A DNA stretch of 64,000 nt from Larus michahellis. Its lineage: Eukaryota; Chordata; Aves; Charadriiformes; Laridae. The notes below the pieces were generated by a model that was given only the letters and a program-made list of their open reading frames with translations, searched no databases and was not told the DNA's origin. Each line of letters starts with the position of its first letter. The stretch's first letter is position 1. The stretch covers positions 113,965,579 through 114,029,578 of the forward strand of contig NC_133897.1 in assembly GCF_964199755.1 (NCBI RefSeq). The letters run 5' to 3'. Positions 53,130 to 64,000 of the stretch are shown piece by piece. A program made the position numbers and the translations under genes.

Positions 53130-53795
53130 ATCATAAAATCATAGAATATCTCAAGCTGGCAGGGACCCATAAGGATCACCAAGTCCAACTCCCTGCTCCT
53201 CTCAGGACTACCTAAAACTTAACAATATGACTAAGAGCCTCATCCAGATGCTGCTTGGTGCTGTGGCCACTTCCCTGGGGAGCCTGTTCCAGTGACTGAC
53301 CACCCTCTCAGTGAAGAACCTTTTCCGGATGTCCAATCTGAACTTCTTCTGATGCAACTTCATTCCATTTCCTTGTGTCCTATCGCTGGTCGCCAGAGAG
53401 AGGAGATCAGCACCTCCACCTCCACTGCCCCCCTTGAGGAAGTTGCAGACTGCGATGTGGTCAGCCCTCAGCCTTGTTCTCTGCAAGCTGAATAAACCAA
53501 GTGACCTCAGCTGCTCCCTGTAAGTCTTGCCTTTGAGGCCTTTCACCGTCTTGGTTGCCCTCCTCTGGACACAATAGTTCGATGTCCTTATATTGAGGCC
53601 CCCAAAACCGCACACAGTACTGAAGGTGGGGCCGCACCAGTGCAGTGTAGAGTGGGACAATCACCTCCCTCATCTGGCCAGCTGTGCTGTGCTTGATGCA
53701 CCCCAGGACACGGTTGGCCCTTTTGGCTGCCAGGGCACACTGTTGACTCACATTCATCTTGCCATCAAGTAGAGCAATAGGTCCTTGTTTGTCAA
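53130..53795 (-). mobile_element. CR1 LINE fragment (C-terminal ORF2 and 3' end)
   Basis: In reverse orientation this encodes CR1 ORF2 C-terminal sequence: LLDGKMNVSQQCALAAKRAN, VIVPLYTALVRPHLQYCVRF, then after frame changes RRATKTVKGLKGK and RLDIRKRFFTERVVSHWNRL. It ends at the left with CATAGAATATC, the degraded octamer tail. Frameshifts break the reading frame. It lies head-to-head with the next CR1. Confidence 0.92.
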
Positions 53796-54084
53796 GACCA
53801 AACCACAAATCTCAGGCAGAATAAGAAGCATCTGGACAGCCTGCAGTACTGCAGAAATTAGTTTGTTATATCCCCAACTATTTCACTCCAAACAGAACAA
53901 GCATTTTTATTGCAGCTTCCCCCCCGCCCCGCAATAGCTGGGCTTGGATTTTCTTTAGAAAACAGAAAATACTGTCAGTAGCTGCTGGTGGGAAGTTTTT
54001 CAAATAGACCTTCAAAATGGTATTCTTAATTTTGCTGCTTTATATCAGTAGTATCATTCATTGCAGGAATGTAATTCCTTTTCC

Positions 54085-55324
54085 AAGAAATTACAGGCTA
54101 TCAGGCCCAGTCAGCATGAGTTCATGAAAGGCAGGTCCTGCTTGACAAACCTGATCTCCTTCAGTGACAAAGTGACCTGCCTGGTGGATGAGGGAAAGGC
54201 TGTGGATATTGTTTACCTGGACTTTAGTAAGGCCTTTGATACAGTTTCCCACAGCATCCTCCTGGAGAAACTGGCTGCTCATGGCTTGGATGGGAATACT
54301 CTATACTGGGTTAAAAACCGGCTGGAGGGCTGGGCCCAGAAAGTGGTGAAGAATGGAGTTAAATCCAGTTGGCAGCTGGTCACGAGTGGTGTTTCCCAGG
54401 GCTTGGTATTGGGGCCAGTTCTCTTTAATATCTTTATCAATGATCTGCACGAGGGGATCGAGTGCACCCTCAGCAAGTTTGCAGATGACACCAGGTTAGG
54501 TGGGAGTGTCGACCTGCTTGAGGGTAAAAAGGCTTTGCAGAGGGATCTGTTCAGGCTGGATCAATGGGCCGAGGCCAATGGTTAAACCAATGAAGTTTAA
54601 CAAGGCCAAGTGTGACCCAAGATCCTGCACTTGGGTCACAAGAGCCTCACGCAGTGCTACAGCCATAGGGAAGAGTGGCTGGGGAGCTGCCTGGCAGAAA
54701 AGGACCTGGGGGTGTTGGTCAACTGCTTGTATCAGGAGCAGTGTGGTGAGTAGGACTAGGGGAGTGATTGTACCCCTGTACTGGGCACTGGTGAGGCCCT
54801 ACTTTGAGTATTGTGTCCAGTTTTGGGCGCCTCACCACAAAAAAGACATTGAGGTGCTGGAGCGTGTCCAGAGAAGGGCAACGAAGCTGGTGAGGGGTCT
54901 GGAGCACAAGTCTTATGAGGAGCGGCTGAGGGAGCTGGCGTTGTTCAGCCTGGAGAAAAGGAGGCTAAGGGGAGACCTTATCGCTCTCTACAACTACCTG
55001 AAAGGACGCTGTAGCAAGGTGGGGGTCGGACTCTTCTCCCGAGTAACAGGCGATAGGACAAGAGGAAACAGCCTCAAGTTGTGCCAGGGGAGGTTTATAT
55101 TGGATATTAGAAAACGTTTTTACACTGAAAGGGTTATTAAGCATTGGAACAGGCCAGGGAAGTAGTTGAGGCACCATCCCTGGAGGTATTTAAAAGATGG
55201 GTAGGCATAACGCTTAAAGATATGGTTTAGTGATGGGTTTTGTCGGAGTTAGGTTGATGGTTGGACTAGATGATCTGAAAGGTTCATTCCGACTTAGGCA
55301 ATTCTATGATTCTATGATTCTATG
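54085..55324 (+). mobile_element. CR1 LINE, longest copy here, with partial reverse transcriptase
   Basis: The first open frame (to 54585) encodes part of the CR1 reverse transcriptase: [30 protein letters not shown], a [15 protein letters not shown] block (normally GVPQGSVLGP) and the catalytic-type FADD in [12 protein letters not shown] frameshift near 54580 moves coding to another frame, which ends with the ORF2 C-terminus ([14 protein letters not shown], then [11 protein letters not shown]) around 55165. The 3' end is three perfect ATTCTATG units (55301-55324). ORF1, the endonuclease and the N-terminal RT are missing (5' truncation), so it is not active. Confidence 0.95.
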
Positions 55325-58300
55325 AATTGGATATGCCACAGTATTAGTTTCCTAGTATTACTTGCCATCTCTGGATGAGCTGATAGTATTTTAATCTCTC
55401 TGGCTGTGAGAGCTTGGAGGGGCTGATGCCTTCATCTAGATTTCTTCCTCTCTTACCCATGCCAGAAAGTGATCATTAGAGGAAGACTCATTATCAAAAA
55501 CATGGAAAATGTGTTCTTTGGTTGAGCTGGGGAGAGATCATGTTTCAGACCTGGAGATGACATTTAAGAATTGTAAAGTATGATCTATGGCATAAACAAA
55601 TTATTCTGAATTAAGATTAAATACCATTTTAATGAGTTGCGTTCATCTCAGATGAGTTTGTTTAACTTTTTTTAAAGTTTTAAAACACTATTTGATTTCA
55701 GAGATTGAAGGGACTGAGCTGCACAGATGAATCAATTTGATTGAGGGCACAATTTTTTTAAACCAAAGTACTGTTACCATTCATAATAGGAATACTCTTA
55801 TAAAGAGGTTTATATTGGTATGGTTTATATACTTTCCCTAAGTGGGAGCCTGTATGTATGATGTATTAAGTGTATGTGCATCAGTAGAACCATACCTACA
55901 CAAGAAGGATGTACGGGTATTACTATATGAAAAAGTTTTGGTAAAGCTGTACAACTTTTATGGATACCCTGGCCTACATTTCAACTCATTTATGTACACA
56001 AATAAAAGATCAACATGGAAAAAAAAAACAATCAAAAACTAGCTCCAAAAGCAGAGAAAGAGATGGGATTTTGATTTCTTCGTAATTGTTTGGTGAAAAA
56101 TAATCAATGTGCTGGTAGGTAGTATAGTCTGAGTTGCAGTGTTTTCATTCTACATTAAATTGGTATTGGCCAGCAGAAAAAAGCTCGGGACAAAGCTCAC
56201 AGAATCGCTACAGCAGCGTGGTTGAAACAGCAAAAGAGCTTCTGACCTCTTAAAAAGCAAAGAAACAAAAGAAAAAAAAAAGTCCCCAAGCCTCTTGTTT
56301 TATTAATAAGCAGATGTATGGAAAAAAGGGCTATTTTAATACATTTTCAAGCTGTGTTCTAAGGGCAAATCAGAGTTAATATTTCCATCCCTCCTCTGTA
56401 TCCCAGACACTCTTAGGGCAGCTGGTGCATGTGTTTATGCTTAGAAATGTGAAAGGAGACTTACTTTAATGTGATGAGCTGTTTCGAGATGTCACTTTTT
56501 GTTTGTTTCCACTGTACAGCCTTTAGTACATATCCCCTATATGCTGTCTGTCATGCCCTATGCCTAAACTCTTTATTTTCCTGCAGTTTCTTTTGCCTTC
56601 CACTATGTCTCGTACTCATCTAGATTTGATCCAGGTTGAATTTATTTCAAGAGAAATATTTAAAAGAAAATACATGAAGTATTCTTTTGGAGAGAGGCGA
56701 GAGCAGGGTTGATTGGCTAGGCCACGTCTGTCAAACCCAGTCTCTCTAAGCCTAAAGGATATTGATGGAATATTGACAGACTGGTCATCGTTCCAGTGGA
56801 AGCAACTCTTGCTACTCAATTGAGTACAGCGGTATAGTTAATTTAAATGTCCCTCTAATCAATCTTTCTCACAGTCTGTTCTGCAGTACTTACACGATAT
56901 CATCTGAACTATGTTACTTTTATAATTAATTTCTCTTTTCAGTACACATCTAAAGGGATACCATTGTGCTCATATTACAGATGGGAAACTGAGGCCCTGA
57001 TATTTTTGGCTGTATATTGTTTTCGACTGGTGCGAAAAATTTTAGATGGTTATTTTATGTGTTAAGTCTTGAGGACTTCCATTCAAAAACTGGTTGGAAT
57101 TTGCTGTTTTGGAAAGGGTGGCAAAATAGTTTTAAAGACAATGGCAGTGAAAATGAACACAAGACAGGGACTGCGAGCTTACATGCGCACGCTGCCAGAG
57201 TAGTCTAAAAGCAGGATTTTAAAGCTTGTGCTGTAGTACATTGGAAAAGTTATAACACCTCTGAAGAGTAACCCAAGAAATAGTAGTCTCGGGCTACCCT
57301 GCAAGAAATGCTAAACGCAGGGGTATAGCTAACATCTCTCTTGCCCACAGAGTTCAAATTTATATACAGCTTCTTCAAGGTGTGTAGCAGAATGCAGATT
57401 CTCCCTCTCAGATTAATATCCTAAGACAATCTTTTCTCAAATATAAATGAACTCAGTGGCTTCTGTTAGCTTCATTTATCCTTTCTCTACTTTATAAATT
57501 TGTGAAAAGATATCAACACTCTGGATATATATGCAACTTTTTTTCTTTGGTGGAAATAAACAATTACCATTTTTCCCCTGTTTTCAGGAACGTCATCAAC
57601 TCTGAATATTCTCCTCTCTTCTATTTCAGGGTGGGCAACTGCGATTACCATGTAAATTTTAGATATACTTTCTAAACTGTTTTTATTCTGAGCAATAACC
57701 CCCTTTTTAATATGGTTGTTCCTTTCCAGACTGTAATAGTTTTATTTACTCTATGAGTAGATGGAAAGAACCTTTTTCCTAGGCCATCAGAACCCATTCT
57801 GGGATTTGAAAGGATAGCAATTTTGAGTGATACCACACCCTGTTTTAATTCCTTAATATCTTTTTTTTTCCCTTGAAAATTTAATATTAGCATTATAGCA
57901 TCCATATTGTTCTCATTTTTGACAAATTCCATACACCCATGAGATATTTATCATCCAGTATCAACACGTCAGAGTGAGTATGATTAAAGAAGAAAACAAA
58001 CAAAAATTAGAAAAAGTCCTACTGTAAACAGCTCAGCAAATTCTTTATTGTATTATTGATTTTAAGCAGGTCTCCTCATTGATTTTGGTGGGGAGTTTGG
58101 TTAAAAATCAATAGGATGATATGTCCTCCTGATTGTACCTTCAAATTTGTACAAAGATAATAAAAGGATTTTATGTGAGGGAGGGACTTTTTACAAGTAC
58201 CATTAGTGTGAGAGTTAATGGGCTGTATTCTGATCGCTGTCACTGTAAGTTTTTCTTTGGCACATCATGCAGATCATGCATGTAGCGAACAGGCTGTACG

Positions 58301-61300
58301 CATGTAATGCATACCTTTCTTCGTGCAGGAGGGAACAGCTTTCCACATCTTCCTGGGATCCTGTAGATGATTTCTACATATGCAGACACCCTTGGGAGAA
58401 CTGGAAGGAAATAAGCAGGAGAAACAAGCACTCAGCCCTCAACTTTTAACAAATTTGGAGATGCAAACACCTAATACCTTTTAGCTATCGCCATGGATTT
58501 GTGTGGTCTGACACAGGAGCTCTGGACTGTTCTGTGAAGGCAAGCAGCTCCCTATCCCCAGTGACAGGGTCTCTTAGAATTATATTTTGCTGAATTCCTT
58601 GCTTCACTGAAAATTATTATCACAAAGGAGCAACATCTTACTCATCATTGACTTCAGGGGGAGTGCTTCATAGCTACACAGAGGCTTCAGACTTGGCTTT
58701 AGTTCTTTAGTCATATTTTACATTCAGCTTTCCAGTTCTGTGTTTGTTTTAAAAGTAACGGGAGATTCATTGTAAAAAAAGATGGCAATTTTGAAAGCTT
58801 TAGTACATGTATAAGACATATGAAATTCACTCCATCCATCCATCCATCCATCCATCCATCCATCCATCCATCCATCCATCCAGGTAAAGCTGGCTTACTC
58901 CAGGTGAACTGTGGGATGTAGGGAGGTAGAAGAGAGAAGTTCAGCCATGGGCAGTAAGTGGTGTGGATGGCTGCTGCAGCTTCTGCTTTCCAGTGTTTGA
59001 AGCAATTCCCACTCTTCTCTCAGTACACCCATGTCGTGGCCTTTCGTGATACCCAAAATGCAAACAGAGACTGTGTTCATTGAATTCTATGGAAACAAAA
59101 TGGTGCATACTTTTTTTTTTTTAATTGAAATTTCCAACAAAGTTCAGAAGAACAATAAAAAAATGTACAGAGTGGTTTTGCTGGTGCAAGCATATTTACC
59201 ACAGTCCTGTTTCTAGCAATGCTTCAAGTAGTCTTAGATATAATATATTAGCTACTGAAGTGACAAACTCAGTAGAAAGCAAAAAATAAATCCTGCAGAT
59301 AAATGGATCTACAAACAAATTCTTGGAATAAAATTAAAGCTAATGATCCAATAATCTTTGACTACTGTAATATGATAAAACATGAAACATACCTTCAAGG
59401 TATGTGATATTATGGGCCTCAGGTTGTTATAATAAGCTTAACTGACCAAATTTGCTCCTTACTTTTTACTCCTTGGCTTTTCCTAGCAATTCCAGAGAGC
59501 ATTTGTTGGATAGCTTTCATATTTTTGATTAAACAGAAATAAACTCTGAGGTTTGATAATAAATATTGCTAATTATTATTATTAACTTGGAGGCCTTGAA
59601 TTTAAAATTGAAGGGTTACAATTAGATGAAGGCATTAAAGTACTTTATTCACTATCAAGAATAGCATATTTTTTTTAAAATGTGGAGTCTTTATATGGGC
59701 TCCATTGTAACTACTGGCTTTTCAAAACTCAGGAGTTTGTTTCCTTCCTTGCGTTTGGTGTGAAATACTAAAGGATTATTTTCCTCCAGAGGAAGACCTA
59801 GATCTCAGAGCAAGTCAGAAATTAAATGTTTTCTCCCCTGTGCAAACACACGTACACACACCTGCTTGTGCGTGCACACACATAAAGCATATGAAAACTA
59901 ATACTTCCTTTTAGTTCATTGAATGTTTCTTTAAAGAACTTGGAATTATTAAGAACTTGAACTGTTCATGCATTTCAAGACCACTAGGTGCTGCCTATTC
60001 ACTGCAGCAAACCTTACAGTCTCTTATAGTAAGTGAGAGGAAATATGTGAATATGTGAATTATTCATAGTTTCAAACTGAATCTGAGGCATTTTGCGTCC
60101 CAAGGTAATCTGAACGACTGAGAATAAAGCTAAAAATATGTTAGAGGCTTTATGTTGTGTAATTAAGAGAAGTATTTCCTCGACCACTCAGTTTTGAGCC
60201 CTCAATTACTGACACGGTGAATAAAAGCTATCAAGAAAATCCTGCAAGAAGCCTTTCCAGTGTTTTAAGAAAGGAAAACACAAAAAGCCCTCTCATATTC
60301 TGGTCTGACTGGCATAGGAGTGATTTACTGTCAGGCGATTAGTGAAAATTGAAAAATGTAATTAAGGTTAGCTTAAAAATTTCTAATCTCACTTTAGCTC
60401 TGATGCTCATTATTGTCTTAAATGTAACATCTATTGTTTTTTAAATAACACGTGAAGAGCTGGGTTCTTACAGTTAACACTCAATCCTTCCTAATATATT
60501 TCATTACCTGCTAATTCTGTACATGCAACTGCAGATTAAGGACAGACAGGAATAGGAGAAGAAAGTTTTTCTGCATGCTTATGATAGAAAGAAATAATAC
60601 AAATCTCTAGCTTTAAGCAAGCCTATCCATGATAGTTGTAAATATGTTTAAGAGTGACATGCCAACAGCAATCACAACACGTGAGTCACCTGTCCACCGG
60701 CAAGTGGAAGCTCCTGGCTGCACGAAATGGCTTGGAAACCTGTGCTTAACAAAACTGCGTTCGTATCTTCTAGAAGACGCACTGGTTTGAAAAGAAATAC
60801 GGGACAACAAAAGAGAAGTAAAGGGCATGGATAGTGTGTCTATATTAGCATATTATGATAAACGAAACATTGAAATAAAATGTGCAGTATGCAGAATGGA
60901 GGGTTATTGCTGGTACGTGTGTTTGATACCACTGTTCTCTTCTAATGAAGAAGAGATGACATTTCATTCTTTCTTTGACTCAAATAGACCATTTTTTTCA
61001 GTGGGAAGAATAACAGAGGTGGAAACTATTGTTGAAAGGCAAACGGAGCATTATCAAAAGTTTTTGCAAAGATTTAGGTAAAAAATTGCAAGAGAACAGT
61101 TGTTTCTCCATGTCAGTAAAATGACCTTAAGAGTGAAGCTGTACTCACATTGTTTTCAAGGTTTGGAAAAAAACAATAACGCTCAAAGAAATAACAAAAT
61201 ACAGTAATTTAGTAGCCTCAGTGAAGAGATAAATCACATCTGTATAGTGTCTCTGAATACCTCACGTAAAGGTTGTCTTAAGGGAATATGTAGTCAGGTG

Positions 61301-64000
61301 ACAGAATGCCGAAGGGAGCAGGCTAATGGGAAGAGCATGGGTAAGATTCTGAAGCAAAGTTTAGAAACTGTAAAACCCGACATGTTCAGCTTTTGGTTTC
61401 CCCTCTCTTTAATTGCAAGGTGCAAATTATATCCACAATGATGTTATGATCCAGAAAATGTGACATAGATCAAAACACACTCCATTTATCAGGGGGAAAT
61501 CCGAAATCCGTTGGAGCTAATGGGAGGTTATTTTTTTCCCCTCTAATTTCAGTATAGCAAGGCCTCATCCATCAGTGCTTTGGCTGTTCTTTCACATTAG
61601 GCACTGGCTAAGAAGTGCAGGCTGCTACCAGTTGTGTGGAACAGGCATGACATTCCCATCCATGTTTCCGAAACCCTTGTTTTTCACAGCCATTGCAAGG
61701 TTCGGGGCCATACAGTCACGGTGTTCTCTGCTGCAGATGTTCTCTCCTTTCGCTGAGCGAGAGACTTGGCATCAACTGTTCACACTGGCAGCGTTGTGTG
61801 ATGTTTATATAAATATGGTCCAAAGAAAAATTGTTATGTACTGGAGGTGGGAATAGTCTAGCTCATCTGGGCCATGTCACTACATTTTTGTAGTGCGCAT
61901 TTTGTTTCCCAGCAGTAAAAAAGAGCATGATCTGGGGAAGAGTCTAATTGCATCATTCCCTTCTTCAGGAGATCTGCCAGAAAAACAGCTTTAAATCGTG
62001 TCTGGGGTACTGAAAAGGTACCGGTTGCAGAGCCTGCCCCAATGAACAGTGACCAGCTGTGTGGTGTCAAAGCTTTAAATTCCAAATTCCTTAAAACCCA
62101 TCAGCTTTTTAAGAGTCTTATTTTCAGTTACACACGACAAACTTGACCAAAGGACCTGCTTAGTGAATGTCACTGTTCAGAGATTAGCGTGTAAATGCCA
62201 GGCTTGTGTCTGATCACACAGCTGCCCAAGTTACAAGGTGTAGACCTTTACTTGTAGTGAAGCTGGCTTCTTTATGACAGTGATGACGAGATCACCATAA
62301 CAAACATCTCATTTTCTGGGTAGAACAGACCATTTACTCTACCTAAGCAAGGTAGAAAGGAGAATATCCAGTAGCATCTTCTAAAATGAAACATTTATAT
62401 CAATAATTCATGTGCTGTTAAAATTCTTCTTGAAATGATATTAAATAGCACTAATTTTCAAATTATCTTGAAAACCTGAAGACATTCCAGCAAGGATTTC
62501 CAGCGTTGTTCTAGAGAAAGTGAAGGAAACTCAGGGATCTACTTATTTGCTTAAATTCTGTACAAAGTAACAAAACTGCTGATTTTGTTAAAAATAAAAT
62601 TATAAATGTAAACTGTCAATCCACATAATTTCATGGAAGGTAGATCTTTGTTTTTAAACAAACTCATCATGGTTATTTTATAGTGAACTCTGGATCTGAT
62701 GGAACAAGGGCGGTTGCATTGATACAGTAGCGTTGGATTTCTCCAGTGGGTTTGATATAATACTGCACATTCTGAATAAAAGATGTGATTCATGTGGGAC
62801 AGCGTGCACAGCATATAGATTTAAAACTGGATTACTGAGAGGCCTTGTAATGCAACTGATACCAGGCTGACAGAGCTGGCTGTCTCCAGCAGGTTGCAAA
62901 GGGGTCATTAAAGTACTTCAACACTCCTTTTAAAATCAATTGTGTAGATGATGATGCAGAATCTTTGCCTGGATGGTTAAAAGATGACATAAAGATCGAC
63001 CAGGAAGCAGATAATGAATACAAGTCACTTTACAGAGAGGACTTAGTTGCCTAATTAAATGCAATTACCCAGTCCAAAGAACTGTGATTCAGAAGAGCCA
63101 CATCTATAACCAGGAGTCATTACAGGGCGAAGCAAAATCTGAGCCAGCACTGAGTGCTCTTCAGCAGGGCTACTTTGTCTTGGCGCATGTTGTTTTCTCT
63201 ATGCTGTCCTTCATTTTCAAATTAACTCTTTAGGGGCCACCTCAGGTCTGTCTTTATTGCATTGGCTTGCTTACCCTGTCTTGGTAGATGAGTGACTCAA
63301 AGAAGAGTTGAAAGTTCACTGTAGGTGTCCATCTCAAAAGCAAACATTAATGCTAGGTTTTAGGAAGAAGGAGCAAAGGGAAACAGCAAAGCGACTTTGC
63401 CAGTGCACATATCAATAGTAACAGCGTTACTAGAATACTGTCTTCATTTTTCACAGCTACGCTTCTAGAAGGATGTGGAGATATGGTTGAAGGATACAGA
63501 GCAACGTCATGATAAGTGAGGTCTGTGGCTATCTCTGCTTGGATTATTGGCTGCTAACTTCTAAAGAAAGCACAATGCATTTTCACTGGTGGTCTGTGTT
63601 CATAACTTCACTTGAGTGAACCGTTCATTGCTTGGTTAGAAAAAGTCCAAGCTAAAAGTACTCAGCATTGTTCTGAGAGAATCTCTCTGCTCTCCAGTTC
63701 ATGTCGTGAAGCAGTTTCTCTTCAGGGTTCACCCCACTGTTGTTCCTCTTCCTTGAGCTTTCCCTTTCCCAATTGACTCTTAAATGGTCCTTATCTTGTG
63801 ACGTTCTTTTTATGAAAGCCTATTGCCCACCCAGAACAAATATTAGACAAGATGAGCAAAGGAGATAATAAATAAGTCCTGCAGAGGCAACTGCATATTA
63901 CTGTGCTTTTTAAAATTTAAACCTGAAATTTTTAGAGAAGATGTTAATCGTTGTGTACTATTCTAAAGGCCCTCTATAATTACCTTTTCCTTTTCACTGA
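55325..64000. other. Intergenic, no gene recognised
   Basis: AT-rich DNA with the (TCCA)13 repeat at 58831-58882, a short perfect palindrome at 59387-59405 (ACATACCTT-C-AAGGTATGT), and a short CA-rich patch near 59840-59880. The plus-strand frame 60827-61081 (84 codons) is unrecognised. No further CR1 or LTR was identified by eye. Confidence 0.65.
58831..58882. repeat. (TCCA)13 microsatellite
   Basis: Thirteen perfect TCCA units over 52 bases, intergenic. Not a CRISPR array: there are no spacers. Confidence 0.97.

Noticed and set aside
58831-58882. Regular short repeats considered as a CRISPR array
   Set aside because: A simple tetranucleotide repeat with no spacers in a vertebrate genome.
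60827-61081. An 84-codon plus-strand open frame considered as a small gene
   Set aside because: No recognisable domain, no promoter or splice support, and length within what chance gives in AT-rich DNA.

Overview
The window looks like bird nuclear DNA. It is AT-rich with one sharp CpG island, carries several 5'-truncated CR1 LINE copies (two ending in tandem ATTCTATG-type octamers), and holds a solo endogenous-retrovirus LTR of the type that begins TGTCCTGGTTTC and ends AAACCATGACA, which I recognise from bird genomes. The species cannot be fixed from this sequence alone.

The only protein-coding gene I can support is RAB12, a small Rab GTPase, on the minus strand. All six coding exons were located by reading both strands: 50758-51001, 37217-37277, 29325-29463, 28698-28787, 27613-27717 and 26990-27103. 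Every junction is GT/AG and every phase matches, giving an intact 250-residue protein with all GTPase motifs and the C-terminal Cys-Cys prenylation signal. Exon 1 lies in a CpG island (about 50310-51570). The 3' UTR probably runs down to about 25.0-25.9 kb, with several possible poly(A) signals.

Layout: 1-24.9 kb is intergenic, with two LTRs (about 2300-2690 and 7338-7917) and four CR1 pieces of varying age. 25.0-51.0 kb is RAB12, with an antisense CR1 in intron 2 and simple repeats in intron 1. 51.0-51.6 kb is the promoter/CpG island. 51.6-64 kb is intergenic, with a head-to-head CR1 pair at 53.13-55.32 kb and a (TCCA)13 microsatellite at 58.83 kb. In mammals RAB12 sits between PTPRM and MTCL1; if that order holds here, the flanks are intergenic DNA towards those genes, but no exon of either was recognised.

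I found no clearly novel gene system. The more notable items are a G-quadruplex-type (GGGTC)n array beside the RAB12 intron 1 donor, an AT-rich 20-bp inverted repeat in intron 1, a solo LTR with an intact target-site duplication, an unidentified coding-like stretch in intron 2, and a POU/homeodomain motif cluster near 16.2 kb. All other open frames I considered are short and unsupported.
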